DNA of 64,000 nucleotides, from positions 3,552,824-3,616,823 of the forward strand of contig NW_004450396.1 in assembly GCF_000321225.1 (NCBI RefSeq), given 5' to 3'. Within the stretch, counting starts at the first letter, position 1. Each line of letters opens with the position of its first letter. The notes under the pieces were generated by a model. That model ran no database searches and was not told the origin of the DNA. It was given only the letters and a program-made list of their open reading frames with translations. Positions 10,826-22,228 of this stretch are shown in pieces. This DNA comes from Odobenus rosmarus divergens. Lineage: Eukaryota; Chordata; Mammalia; Carnivora; Odobenidae. A program made the translations under genes and the position numbers.

Positions 10826-11015
10826 TTTGAAAGCATTTTAGCGCTTATAAAAACACCATATATGACCTATCTCATTTCACTGCTTCAACAATGCTATGAA
10901 CTGCAAGGAACAACAATTATCCTTCCCATTTTCCAGTCAAAGAAACTGACCTTTGAGAAAGGTAAGCGACTTGCACGTGCTCAAATAACCAGTAAGTAGA
11001 CACTCTGGATCAGAG
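10826..11015 (-). mobile_element. MIR SINE, antisense
   Basis: Reverse MIR: attttagcgcttataaaaac, the cccattttccagtcaaagaa core (usual form ccattttacagatgaggaa), then ggtaagcgacttgcacgtg and ccagtaagtag. Confidence 0.8.
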
Positions 11016-11084
11016 AGAAGTTCAGTAACTTTGTATGACGAATCCCACACATGGGGACATGCAGACATAAAACACAGGGCACAG

Positions 11085-11300
11085 TTTTGGAATAAGACAG
11101 ACCTGACCATAAATTTTTCTGTCTAGCTCTCCTTGTCTTAGACAAATTACCTACCTTTTCTGACCCTCATTTTGTTTATTGCAAGGCAGGTAGACAATAC
11201 CTCCAGGGATTGAACATTCCAAATGAGATAAGGTTCGTGAAGCTCCTGGTCTAGGGTCTGATATACACTAGATTCTTAGTAAATAGAACTTTTATTGTCA
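11085..11300 (+). mobile_element. MIR SINE, sense
   Basis: Sense MIR with ggaataagacagacctgacc, ttagacaaattacctacc, the ccctcattttgtttattgc core and a ggtctgatatacactagatt end. It faces the antisense MIR 70 bp upstream. Confidence 0.8.
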
Positions 11301-12143
11301 GCAGATGCTTATCATCCTCAAGATTATTTAGATGTGGGAAGAAAGAAATGAAAAGGAGGGACTAGAAAATCCACTTCATCTTGAAGTTCTATGTGTCTGT
11401 AAAGAATTTGAAATATTTTTATTTCTTTCACATTCAGAAGACCAGATTAGTGGGCCTGGGAGTGACCAAGTTTTTCTTTCATCCTCTGAACAACTTAAAA
11501 GTATTTCTTCATCTCACTATTTGGGGCGGTGGGGGGTGGGCAATGTCACAGAAAAATGACCTTTGCCTCCAAGCTCTTCAGAAGGTTAAGAAGGTAGTAA
11601 AGCTTTCATTCCAAAGCAATTTTTAAATTTCCTTTAAAGAAATAGGAGTGGGAACTCCTAGAGTATGTTGAATTTTATTTCTCAAATACCGTTTCAATGC
11701 GCCCCTCAAGTGTGTGATGGTGGGTGGTTATTGTATAATGGGATTCAAAGGAGATCTATAAACTTCTAGAGGGGGCTAAGATTCACGAATTTCTTGAGTG
11801 GGCATTTGAGTCAGGATCAATGAAGCATTGACAGTTGATGCCCCCAACAAATCAAGCGAACACACCAGTTATTTTCTGATCCAGTTTCTGGTTTACGTTA
11901 GAGCCAATCCAGACAACAAACTTGTGGAGGATCAGAGTAATATATGACTCTAAATTTGCTGCAAGATGCATGATATTTATGAATCTGTCAGCACTGATAA
12001 ACTTTCTTTTGTTTGTTTTCTCTTTTTCAGACTCAACTAGATGACAAAAATATCATTGAAGCCCCTCAGACCTTCATGCAAAGTTGTTCTGATGTACATA
12101 CAGACATGTTCTTGGGATAAGTTGATGTACTTTATTCCTATTC
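11301..12143. other. Unassigned sequence
   Basis: No repeat or exon recognised. Two overlapping frames (75 and 81 codons near 11332-11626) are unremarkable. Confidence 0.5.
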
Positions 12144-12158
12144 AGAACAATGGGCTAG

Positions 12159-12353
12159 GGGCACCTGGGTGGCTCAGATGGTTAAGCGTCTGCCTTCAGC
12201 TCAGGTCATGATCCCAGGGTCCTGGGATCGAGCCCCGCATCGGGCCCCTGGCTCCGCGGGAAGCCTGCTTCTTCCTCTCCCTCTGCCGCTCCCACTGCTT
12301 GTGCTCTCTCTCTCTCTCTCAAATAAATAAGTAAAATGTTAAAAAAAAGAATA
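12159..12353 (+). mobile_element. CAN-SINE
   Basis: Sense copy starting gggcacctgggtggctcaga. TSD of 15 bp with one mismatch: agaacaatgggctag (12144-12158) and agaacaatggactag (12354-12368). The tail ends aaataaataagtaaaatg plus A8. Confidence 0.95.
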
Positions 12354-12368
12354 AGAACAATGGACTAG

Positions 12369-12977
12369 ACCAAGTAACGACACCATTTATTGATGCCAAC
12401 ATCAGGCAATGTTCGTTTGATGGAAAGGACTTGGGTAATTCTATTTAATGTCTAACTACACCTTACACTATGACACAGCAGAAGGACCCAGAGTAGCAGC
12501 TGTTGGAGTGGCTACTCCTCATGCCCCCGTCTGACATTCCCAAGGTAGGATTCGATTATGGAGAGCAATAGGGAAATCTGGGCAGAGAGATGAAGTGCAG
12601 AGGGCAGGAAATATAAAAAGGTGACAGTAACAAGGCGGCGAGGCAGTCTGTGTTACCTTATTAAGCTGCGAGGAGGCAAAGGGTCCTGCCAGAATGCCTC
12701 CCCGCTTTCAGGATAGACACTCTCGGACCTGGTCATGTAAGGACACTTCACAGAAGCCCAACTGTGTGGTTCCTCTGAAATGCTCCACAGCTCAGGCAGA
12801 TTCAAATGCAACTGGGAGAAATTTGCTGAGAAAACAAAATAAGAAATTCTAAGCTTCTGTATATTTATTTATTTGTGTGCCACGTGGGGATGTTGGGGAT
12901 ACAGGACATATGTCTCCTCCTACAGTTCAACTTCAATCACATTTGAGCAATTACTCAAAGTTCAGCATACTCTAATT
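12369..12977. other. Unassigned sequence
   Basis: No repeat or exon recognised between two oppositely oriented SINEs. Mild CpG content near 12630-12730, not enough to call an island. Confidence 0.5.
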
Positions 12978-12995
12978 AGTTCCTTACTCTATTTA

Positions 12996-13208
12996 TTTAT
13001 TTATTTTAAAGATTTTTAAAAACTTTTTATTTGAGAGAGAGAGAACAAGAGGGGAGAGGAAGAGGGAGAGAGAATTTCAAGCAGACTCTGAGCTGAGTGC
13101 AGGGCCGACGTGGGCTTGAGGTGGGGCTCAGTCTCACCGCCCTGAGATCATGACCTGAGCAGAAACCAAGAGTCGGAGGCTTACCGGACTGGGCCACCCA
13201 GGCACCCC
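12996..13208 (-). mobile_element. CAN-SINE
   Basis: Antisense copy with an 18-bp TSD carrying one mismatch: agttccttactctattta (12978-12995) and agttccttactgtattta (13209-13226). An extra tttttaaaaacttttt segment in the tail region lengthens this copy. Confidence 0.94.
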
Positions 13209-13445
13209 AGTTCCTTACTGTATTTAAAAGTGTTAATTATTTACGCATGTACTCCTTTCTCCATTTTTTTCTCTTATGATTTATACTAAATTTGTTGTTG
13301 GTAGCTATCTTTTTTTCTTGGATAACTCTAAGTTTCAAGAGTTTCTCTTTTGAAGCCTTAATGCCTAGGATCAGATAAGCAACAGAATCATCATCATCAT
13401 CCATATGTATATGCAATAATAACATACGCATGCACACGTGGAACT

Positions 13446-13505
13446 TACAAAGCAGTTTCACACACGTTATGCCATTTCATCGTAAGTACAATAATAACAT
13501 CCGGC
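13446..13505 (-). mobile_element. Possible MIR fragment
   Basis: acaaagcagtttcacacacg followed by ttatgccatttcatcgtaag resembles the reverse of the MIR 3' end (..aagcgctttacaaacgttatctcatt..). Weak. Confidence 0.35.
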
Positions 13506-13684
13506 CCTCTTTCTCTTCCTTTTGGTTACCATGAGGTGGGCACTGTGCGAAGAATTCTACACACAATGTTTCCAGAGATGAAAGAGTCAAGGAAGAAAGG
13601 CAATGAGGAAATCCGTGAAGGGTGGTTGAACAAGCACTTAACTAGGCAGGAGTGGTCCCAGGAGGCATGGTCACACTTTGCTGT

Positions 13685-13870
13685 TGATTTCTATTTATCT
13701 GGCACTGGTCAAGTGAGAACCTCTTTAGATCTCAGTGTGCTCATATGCAAAATTAGATTAACACACACCTACCCTGACTCCCTTACAGAGTTACTCTGAG
13801 AATCAAATTAGATAATACGTGAGAAAATATTTTGTGGTTTACCAAATGAAGAATACATATTTTTACTGAT
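13685..13870 (+). mobile_element. MIR SINE, sense
   Basis: MIR order is visible: ctggcactggtcaagtgag, the tctcagtgtgctcatatgc core, ggttact-like gagttactctgagaatcaaa, then a ..gataatacgtgagaa.. end. Confidence 0.75.
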
Positions 13871-13928
13871 TTTTTTTCCTGCACTTGACTTTTGCCAGCA
13901 TTTGTAGCATTGTCCTAAACAAAGGCTT

Positions 13929-13996
13929 CTATTGACTAATAGAATAATAGGAAATTGAGTATTGAATAATAGAACTGATTCTATTGAACAATAGAA
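13929..13996. repeat. Three spaced 15-16-bp self-complementary motifs
   Basis: ctattgactaatagaa (13929-13944), tattgaataatagaa (13960-13974) and ctattgaacaatagaa (13981-13996) are near-identical, and each can fold back on itself (CTATTG..CAATAG in the last copy). Probably local slippage or duplication in AT-rich DNA. Confidence 0.6.
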
Positions 13997-14189
13997 AAGA
14001 CGAACGTTTTTAGAATTGTTATAAGTGTGTTCTAACAGTCTGTTGGCCGTTTTACTTTACTTACAATCAAAACATATACATATTTGTTTGGCAGCCAGAT
14101 ACCTAAATTCAATCCATGGGAGCTGAGCTCAAAAGGAAACCGAGGTCTTGTTTCTTTTCTTTTCTTTTTTTTTTTTTAATTTTTAATTT

Positions 14190-14320
14190 TTCTCAAAGTG
14201 AAATCTGCAGGTAACTTGCATACAAATCACATGGCACGATTATAAACATTTCTGATTTCTGCAACCCACTTTTGTCTCCTGAATTAGAAGCTCCAAGGAG
14301 GCACCGGGAGTCTGCCTTCT
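14190..14320. mobile_element. Possible hAT-Charlie MITE fragment
   Basis: tctcaaagtgaaatctgcag, catacaaatcacatgg and ttctgatttctgcaa are reminiscent of MER5/MER20-type elements. Termini not found. A T-rich tract precedes it (14151-14190). Confidence 0.35.
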
Positions 14321-14904
14321 TTAGAAAGCACAACAGCTGAAACTTAGGCCCACTAGTCCAGGAGCCCAGAACTTACTGGCTGAGGTTTGCAAGTTGTAAG
14401 AGAACATTCGTTCTTCGTTTCTTTCCAGCGGTAAAAAGATTTTCCTATCAACATTATATTAAAAGCAGACACATGTGCTTATGTGGAATAAAAGCAGCAT
14501 TGCATTTGTGTGCAAAATTTGAGTTCACTTGCTTGAAAGCACTTTGAAGTTATGTTTTCTCAGCTTTCTTTAATTGGATGGTGCATTTATAAGAGAACTT
14601 TGGAAGGAGTATTCTATTTCAGTGTTATTTCTGGCCTCCATTCAAGAAACCAACAATCTCATAAGCAGTTAAATTGATAACCAACCACTAACTCTCCAAA
14701 TTAGAAGGGGGCCTCAACTCATTTCAAGCTATAATATTAAAATCCTCAAGATGTTAGCAGTCTGCACTGTATGTTGAAATAAAAAGGTAGAGATTTTGCT
14801 TCTGGTATTAGTGAACATGGAATGATGTAGTGTTATTTCAGAAGTTACAGGCACATCACCAATCAGCTTCTTAGAACAGAGAAATAAAAGAAAGAGATGC
14901 ATCA
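14321..14904. other. Unassigned sequence
   Basis: No repeat, RNA or exon recognised. A plain AT-rich interval with no simple-sequence runs. Confidence 0.45.
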
Positions 14905-14907
14905 ATA

Positions 14908-15110
14908 TTTATTCAACACACATTTATTGAGTAACAACTATGTACCTGCCACTGGTCCAGATCTAGGGCTGGAGGAGTAAATAAAGCAAATCAAGGTTCC
15001 TTAGCTCTTAGTTCTAGTAGGGGAGACAGAAAACAAAGAAAAAGCCAATATTTAATATTTCTAAGATCAAATGGCACATTACAAGATAATAAATGCGAAG
15101 GCCAATGGTT
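14908..15110 (-). mobile_element. L2 3' end, antisense
   Basis: Opens with the reverse of the L2 terminus (tatttattcaacacacattt, then attgagtaacaactatgtac and tgccactggtccagatc), then ttagttctagtaggggagac, matching the ..cattctagtggggggagac.. block. Confidence 0.85.
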
Positions 15111-16961
15111 TACTCTGAATCTACTATGCTAAAATTTAAAATTCTGGAAACTGCAGAGCATGAAAATGATCTGCTTAATCACTTGCATTTATGGTCATAT
15201 TTACAGTATAGTCAAAATACATATTGGATATATGATTGATCTTTTTTCCCTGAGGCCAGATCCTATCTCCTTGTCATTCCTGACCTTCTGTAATAATGCT
15301 CAGAAAAGCAGCCAATCAGGAGACTTATTTGTTTGTTTGTGTTTCCAGCACTTTTAACTCAGGCAACCAAACCAGTATGAACTGGATAGAGCATCAGAGT
15401 CATCTCGAAATTGTACCCAGAGTCTCTAGATATTTAGTTAGTTACAAAACTGCAAGCTAATACCCACACTACCAGGCTGCCTTTCTTTTTTTCCTCTCTG
15501 CTGTGTGATTCGTATTTAGAGTTGTAATATGACCCCATCTGAAAACCCTGTTGCAGAAATTTCTTGGAAAAGAACATGCAATTTGTCTGTGCCTCTAAAG
15601 TACCTGTTAATTGGGGAAGGTGCATGGCAGGGTGCTGTGGGGTGGGGGAGGTGTGGTGGGGTTATAAAAACAAAATGAACCCAAAGCACCATAAGCAGCT
15701 ATACATTTTCTTTGTATAACCTGACATCATTTCAGTCCAAAGTGGGGAGTCACATTTTTTCAGAAATATATCAGCAGCAAAGAGGATATTGCTCTTCTGA
15801 TCAGAATTCATTTGGTAGGTCTGTTTTGGGTTTGATTTAATTTTTCATATTTGTCTTTTGGCCTATGTAAAAATTTCCTCTAGGGGAAAATATGCCAAGG
15901 GGAAACTTCACATGGATTAACTAATTATCGACCCATTGCAGCCTTCAGCAGTTTTCCATAAAAGGACACCATCCACATCGTGCTAAACTGCAAAAAGTGA
16001 TTCCTTTGTCATAATATTCATGTTATTCCACTGAATTGCGCTATTAGAAGAAATCCAGACGCAAACATGGTACAAATTGTGGAGCAGCTGCATAGAGGTG
16101 GCTTCTAACCATAACTGAACATGAATGAGAACACATAAATCAAGGTAGAAACTCCTCCTCTTCGGCTGACCCAGAGATGTCAGTTTCCACGCTGGATAAA
16201 TACCAAGCAGCTTGCAAGAGAAGTCACAGTAAAGCCCACCTTGGCTCCGAGCACTCAGATGTGCCAGAGGCACAGGAACTTTGTTTTGAAATCCAGATTA
16301 CATATTTGAAACTGCCGGTTCACGACTTAACTCCCCTTGGCGGAGATGCGTGCTGAGTGTGCACATTGCATAGACAGACGGCAGCCGACAACCTCTGGGT
16401 GAGGGACACTCACCTCACAGTCGCAGGCAGGGGGCTGCTCTGAAGGGCACATCAGGCGGACCACAGTGAGTCCAAGGCAGGCAGGCGTGATGCTGGGACA
16501 GAGAAACGGCTGGAGTCTGGGGGTTTTGTCATCTTGCGTGTGTTTTTAAGTATAAATTTGATTGTAGAAAGGTGATTGGAGTTGGATTTTCCGCTGAGGC
16601 CACGTTATTTAGGAAATGGCTTTTTGGCAATAAATGTTATCTTTAGCTAGTGACCCTCGGAAAGCTAAGTGGGGGTCAAAATCAAAAGTTGGCAGAAGTC
16701 CCCGTGTGCTGTCTTTCTCTTGTGCCCTCCCCCCTTTTTTTTGTCCTGAAAGTCTTTGCCAAACACTCCTCCTTCAAGGACCACTTCTAGGGCAGAAGAG
16801 AGCCTCAAATCAGCAACTTCTAGGCGTAGAACAGCAGAGACTCTGCTCCAAACACAAGCATTGTCTTTTTGTTGCTGTATGACCTGAGCCCCCAAAATAC
16901 TGCTTTCAATCAGCTATTTAGTTCTAACGCATTACAATAATAATGAGACAGTGCCCTTAAG
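15111..16961. other. Unassigned sequence, no recognisable gene
   Basis: About 1.85 kb without a recognised repeat or exon. A G/T-rich run lies at 15630-15665. The part near 16310-16500 keeps some CpGs but is not an island. Frames of 60-96 codons are chance-like. Confidence 0.5.
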
Positions 16962-16976
16962 CCTGTGGCTATTTCA

Positions 16977-17162
16977 TTTTATTTTTTTAAGATTTTATTT
17001 ATTTTTCAGAGGGAGAGAGAGCATGAGAGGGAGGAGCAGAGGGAGAGGGAGAAGCAGGCCCCCCACCGAGCAGGGAGCCCGATGCGGGGTTCGATCCCAG
17101 GACCCTGGGATCATGACCTGAGCAGAAGTCAGACGCTTAACCGACCGAGCCACCCAAGTATT
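16977..17162 (-). mobile_element. CAN-SINE
   Basis: Antisense copy with a perfect 15-bp TSD cctgtggctatttca (16962-16976 and 17163-17177). The minus-strand head has decayed to ggaatacttgggtggctcgg. Confidence 0.95.
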
Positions 17163-17177
17163 CCTGTGGCTATTTCA

Positions 17178-18060
17178 AATACGTGATTTTGTTTCACGCA
17201 CATGCAGAAGGACTAAAAATTGCAGAATCAGGACAGTTGCTGTGCTTCTCTGTGATAATATCTTCCACGCACAAATATACTAATCTGTTAAGGAAGGAAT
17301 CTTATCCAGTTCTGAAATTCTAAGTGTGTCTTACCCTGGAAGAAATTATTTTAGAGTCATCTTTTCCTAAGTCTCATTTCAAAGAAAATGTCTTCCATTA
17401 TTTGAAGAGGAAAGACTAGGAAATAGAAAATTATTTTGCAAGGAGCCATGGCCTTTTTACAAATGTACTTTCGCATCTCCATTTTAGGAGGGACGCAGGT
17501 TGCTTTGCCTCCCAGGGGTCATTGACCCGGCTTGTGCCTTGGATGTTTTTATCCCATCATCCAGACAGTTCAAATCAGGAGTGAGGTGCATTCGAGCTGG
17601 GTTTCTGCTGCTGCCAGGAGGATAATCCCCTACTGACCGGTCAGCATTTCCATCCCAGCAAGTTTAACCTTTCAGAAGGAGACGCTGCTTGAAGTTTGTA
17701 CAAAATAACCTTAGCGGCAACTGAAACCCAAGTGTGGGGTGTTGTTGCTGTCTCCCTCACCGCCTGCTGTTTCCGGCTTTCCTTGCCCGATGTGGACATT
17801 GCAAATACAGCGTCTCTTCAAAGCGGTCTTTAGTTCCGAAAACATGTGGAGTTAGGGCAAATTTTGCATAATTCTATTAAAAGGCTTATGCCTCAGCTTT
17901 GCAAAATATTTGAGAAAATGTGATTCAGGGGGAAAAAAAGTCTTATCTTTTGGCCCAGATGGTGCTTCATGGAACTAAGCTTGTTAATGTTAGGAGTGCA
18001 TGTTAAGCACCAAAAACTAAAAACAACAACAACAAAAAACTTGAGAGAACTGAAGGGCTT
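17178..18060. other. Unassigned, repeat-poor sequence
   Basis: No interspersed repeat recognised. The part at 17450-17900 has mixed composition with retained CpGs and ends in a short (AAC)n run (18021-18035). A candidate for a conserved noncoding element only on grounds of composition and absence of repeats. Confidence 0.4.
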
Positions 18061-18780
18061 CTTTGATCTCCCTTCAAGTCCCCAGTGGTCTGAAGCTTAA
18101 GACGGAGTTGCATTTTCTAATTCTTCTACTGTATTGCAAACTTAGACACTGGAGTCATATTACAGTATGGGCAACTGTCCCATGTGTCTCTGTAGATTCT
18201 AAAATTAAACATATTGGCTCTTTTCAGTTAAGGACAGTTCTTTCTGGTGTCATGACAGACTTGAGAACATCTTCCATAGATCAAATGACTCTGTCCTCAT
18301 GCCTATTTTGATCATATGATACTGCCTGGCATTCATAGGTTGACAGCCAGTTTGGCATCCATTTTTCATATTCAGCTGCTGAGACGGTACTTAAGGAAGC
18401 AGACACCTCCACCAGTGTTAATGTTACAAAACCAACTGCAATTAAAAGGCTTCTTAGTACAGAACAGGTCTCCATTAAACAGGCGGCTGCTCCAGGAGCC
18501 AATGGCGGCACATCGGGATGATGTCATGCTTTTGGAAAGGTACTTGGAGACTGCACCTGTACTGGGATTGGAGAGTGCCCCCCACCAAGACGGCACCATT
18601 CTAGAACTCTCCAGAGCCTTAAGCCTATCTTCTACTGGGTCATCTCTCATCCAGAACGTGTGGAGTCTGGGGACCTCCCCTGATAAGTGTCTTAATTTTT
18701 CATTCCCTATTCCGCTGAATTGTTGCCAGGACCAGAATAAGACTTTTAGAGCCCCTAAGCTCCTAAGCAGATAAACAAAA
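18061..18780 (+). other. Unidentified region with overlapping open frames
   Basis: Open frames overlap here: plus 18316-18774 (152 codons), plus 18063-18311 (82), minus 18372-18650 (92) and minus 18281-18511 (76). In a third plus frame from about 18340 to 18520 the conceptual peptide has protein-like composition (…ETVLKEADTSTSVNVTKP…) before a stop. No family is recognised. There is no poly(A) tail or TSD to prove a retrocopy. It could be a decayed processed pseudogene or merely stop-poor sequence. Confidence 0.25.
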
Positions 18781-19272
18781 ATACTACAATTTTATTTTTT
18801 GAAATAATCAAATTGATAAGTATGTTGATAGCAGAACAATTTTTTTTTCTCCCTAGGTGATTTCTTGATTGTAAAATTCTGGGTAGATTCATCAAAGTGG
18901 AAATTTCCTAACATTTCTTTATTGTGCTTATAGGGTAAGCCAGCAGTCACTGCTGTGATAGCATCTAGTTAGTGGCCATTTTTGTCCCCACAGTCTCTTC
19001 TGCCTACCAGCATAGCAAGGTGACTCATACTTGCTTGTCAATTTTGAAAATTTTATTGGGTCTTAATTGTACTTCATATCTAATTTAAAGCCTTTCCAGG
19101 TGGCTTTGTGATTCTCCTTATCTAACTGGCCTTAGGCTACATTCTTTCCTGCCAAGTGATCTTCCTTACCATGTTTTTCACCTATCCTCCTATCTATCTC
19201 TAAATTGGATTAAATCAACTTTTAATTTATTTAGATAAAAAACCACTTAGGAGAGCTTTTATGTCATTTTTT
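18781..19272. other. Unassigned sequence
   Basis: AT-rich, nothing recognised. Confidence 0.5.
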
Positions 19273-19287
19273 AAAGCAACTTATATT

Positions 19288-19493
19288 GGGATGCCTGGGT
19301 GGCTCAGTTGGTTAAATGTCTGCCTTGGACTCAGGTCATGATCCCAAGATCCTGGAATCGAGTCTCACACCAGGCTCCCTACTCAGTGGGGAGTCTGCTT
19401 CTCCCTCTGCCTGCCGCTCCCCCTGCTTGTGCACTCTCTCTCTCTCATCTCTCTCGAGCTCTCTGACAAATAAATAAATAAAATCTTTAAAAA
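19288..19493 (+). mobile_element. CAN-SINE
   Basis: Sense copy with a perfect 15-bp TSD aaagcaacttatatt (19273-19287 and 19494-19508). The B-box region has mutated to tggaatcgagtctc, so this is an older copy than its TSD suggests. Confidence 0.95.
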
Positions 19494-19508
19494 AAAGCAA
19501 CTTATATT

Positions 19509-20295
19509 TAATTCCTAATGGTTCTAGGAAGTTATATACATCTGGTCATCCGTTCATAAATGCATATATAATGCTTTGATGCATATGTATAAGTAAAATT
19601 CACATGCTGAAGATTATGTGGACAGAAATGGAATTTTATTACCTAGAGTTGCCTTTTTAGGATTAACACCTGAGGATGATGTACTGATTATGTAATACAT
19701 AGGCAAAGTTATGTTACTATACCTGACATGGCACAAACATTTATAATGTCCAGCCAAAATTGCTACCTGAGGACACAGAGAGAACAAAGAAACAAAAGTC
19801 CTAATCAGATTAGAGTTTAATGAATCCATCTCAGGCCAGCTGTGAACTCTTAATGCCCAGACATTCCAATGAATAATCAGTGGCAAACTTGGAGAACAAA
19901 AAGTCTTCATAATTATTTGCATTCTTTTGGTAGCTGTAATTACAGGATTTTTTATTGTCTGTTACAACTTGTCCCCATGTTGGTGTATTTTTAAGTTGTG
20001 GTTTGTTCTCTGTTGTGCGTTAGCTATGATAATTATTAAAATCAGCAAAATTTCCTTCTGAAATACATAAAGTATAATAGAGATATGTGTTTCAACTTAA
20101 CCAGAATTTGTAGATGAAGAGCAGTTCCAGGTTAGTTTTTATACAATCTAGTATAGCCATCTCTAGACTGAAATACACCACACACAATGTACCATATTAT
20201 AAAGTATGTAGCTAGAAAAAATATTAGAAAATCTCATAGTTACTATATTTATATATTTCCCCTTTATTCTTAAATATCAGTTTCTCAGATAACAT
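19509..20295. other. Unassigned sequence
   Basis: AT-rich, no repeat or exon recognised. The minus-strand frame at 19614-19922 (102 codons) is not recognised. Confidence 0.5.
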
Positions 20296-20418
20296 TTTTT
20301 TCCTGATTACTAAAACAACACATGCTTGTTTTGGAAGAGATGGAAAATACACAAAAATAAAAGAAAGTCAAGAAGAATCATATAATCCTACAATGCAGAG
20401 ATATCCATTCTGGTAATT
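20296..20418 (-). mobile_element. L1M 3' UTR, left part
   Basis: Reverse L1M 3' UTR: aaaacaacacatgcttgttt, ggaagagatggaaaatacac and atataatcctacaatgcaga. Interrupted by the next SINE and resumed at 20639. Confidence 0.7.
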
Positions 20419-20431
20419 AAAAGTGTCTGTT

Positions 20432-20625
20432 GGGGCACCTGGGTGGCTCAGTCATTAAGCATCTGCCTTGGGCTCAGGTCATGATCCCAGGGTCCTGGGA
20501 TCAAGCCCTGCAGCGGGCTCCCCGCTCAGCGGGAAGCCTGCTTCTCCCTCTCCCGCTCCCCCTGCTTGTGTTCCCTCTCTCGCTGTGTCTCTCTCTGTCA
20601 AATAAATAAATAAAATCTTTATAAA
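20432..20625 (+). mobile_element. CAN-SINE inserted in L1M
   Basis: Sense copy, TSD 13 bp with one mismatch: aaaagtgtctgtt (20419-20431) and aaaagtgtctatt (20626-20638). Subfamily trait: gttccctctctcgctgtgtc before the AAATAAAT tail. Confidence 0.95.
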
Positions 20626-20638
20626 AAAAGTGTCTATT

Positions 20639-20860
20639 AATGCTATCAACTTGGTACAAGTACCTTACTTCTAGTCTTTTTTCTACACATTTTATTTTAC
20701 AAAATTGTATTATACGATAACTGTTTTGTAATTTTAAATATATATGTAGTTTATTTATTTAGAAAAATATTTGTTTATTGTTACTACTTTTCCATATCAC
20801 AGTTTTAATAGCTGCATAGTATTTTGTCATGCGTATACTAAAATTTGAAAAACAGTACTT
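20639..20860 (-). mobile_element. L1M 3' UTR, right part
   Basis: Continues the antisense L1M: cttctagtcttttttctac, gtattatacgataactg, and the tagctgcatagtattttgtc block (usual form ggctgcatagtattcca). Confidence 0.75.
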
Positions 20861-21425
20861 ACACCTGATAAGAATTACAGTAGGTACATATAACTTCAGG
20901 CCATAGCTGCAATGGTAGGTTGATGTTTGGGGCTTCAGCTTCTTATTTAAGGTAGAGCTATTATTTTCTTTGATTTGTGTTGAATACCTTTAGGTGATCG
21001 AGCACCTATTTCTATTTGTTCTGTCCCATGTGCAAGGCCCCACCATTGTCCATTGTCTTATATCTGTCTACTTCATGCATTTCAGTTTCCTGGCTGAGTA
21101 TCCCACCTTTGGCATGGAATGTATGAGAGTCAAGAGAAATATTAGGGAGTTAAAAATGATTGAAAGTGACTTTTCTGAAATAACAATCACTGTGTAAGTG
21201 GGAGGTACATTTTTTTCACTATTCAGCACAGCTGTTTTGTCCCATGAAACTAGCATGATTTGTCCTCTGTGGTGTTAAATGTGTGTATATGTGCTATTTG
21301 GAAAGGAAAGAGAACAAGAAATTAGGACAGTGTGTGGTGATGGCTTGGACTCAGTTCTCTTGGCAGCGTTTTACCCACAAGTCATGGTTTCTCTTTAGTC
21401 CTGGACAGGGTAAGCAGTGCTGTAG
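20861..21425. other. Unassigned sequence
   Basis: No repeat or exon recognised. Confidence 0.5.
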
Positions 21426-21790
21426 TAACAAATTAATCCTGAAATCTTTGTAGCTCAGAAAACAAAAAAATGCATTTACTGTTCACACAGAGAAATGATG
21501 GAAACTGACAGGGACTCCCCTTCATCCATGACTCAGCGGTGCAAGCCCCGCTTCCATTTTGTGATGATGCCATCTCAATATGTGGCTTCCAAGATTGCTG
21601 CAATAGAGGAGAAGAGGGATGTAAAGTCACACCAATTCTTAATGGCCTAAGCCCCCAAATGACATGTGTTTCTACAGTTCTCAATCCCTTGGACAGAACC
21701 AATAATATGGGAGGGGCGGTGGAAGGCTGAGAAATATCCAGAGTACATGGATATTGGATATGTGCAATCACTGCACCTTGTCACATATCA
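21426..21790. mobile_element. Possible old interspersed repeat, family unknown
   Basis: The order of blocks (a ..gtaacaaattaatcc.. lead, cttccattttgtgatgatgc, gggaggggcggtggaag) resembles old LTR-derived repeats that I cannot name. A minus-strand frame of 112 codons (21433-21771) lies inside and is not recognised. Confidence 0.3.
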
Positions 21791-22042
21791 AACTACAGAA
21801 CCAGAATTTATACCTTTCTCAGTGAACTAGAACAGGGAATCAAAAGATTACCGGGATCAGAGAATCTAGAGAAACCAGTAAATCCATTAAGACCTGAGAA
21901 TCAGAACAGTCCAAAGAGTAGTAATGGTCAAAGTGGGAACAAACTGACCAACACAACTACTGGAGAGTAGTCAACCAGATAGAGTGAGACCAGAGAGAAA
22001 ATGTGGCCCATAACCTCATTCATGCCCCTGACGTGGATTCTT

Positions 22043-22228
22043 TGCAAGTATGGTTTCCAAACCTGGTTACTCAGATTTAGAAAACTTCAGAAAGAGGTTT
22101 AGAAAATGTAGAGTTCTGGCCTCACCTGAGGCCTACTGAATCAAAATCTCTTAAAGAATATCCTACATATATTTTAAAAGCTCTTCCTGGTTAGTCTGAT
22201 GTAGCCAGGATTTGAAAACCATTGCTTA
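22043..22228 (+). mobile_element. hAT-Charlie MITE, MER5/MER20 group
   Basis: tttccaaacctggttactca at one end and ccaggatttgaaaaccattg at the other are decayed inverted ends. Between them lie cctactgaatcaaaatctc and taaaagctcttcctgg, typical of the group. Confidence 0.6.

Noticed and set aside
13929..13996. CRISPR-like spaced repeats
   Set aside because: Only three short, imperfect units with irregular spacing in a mammalian genome; not a CRISPR array.
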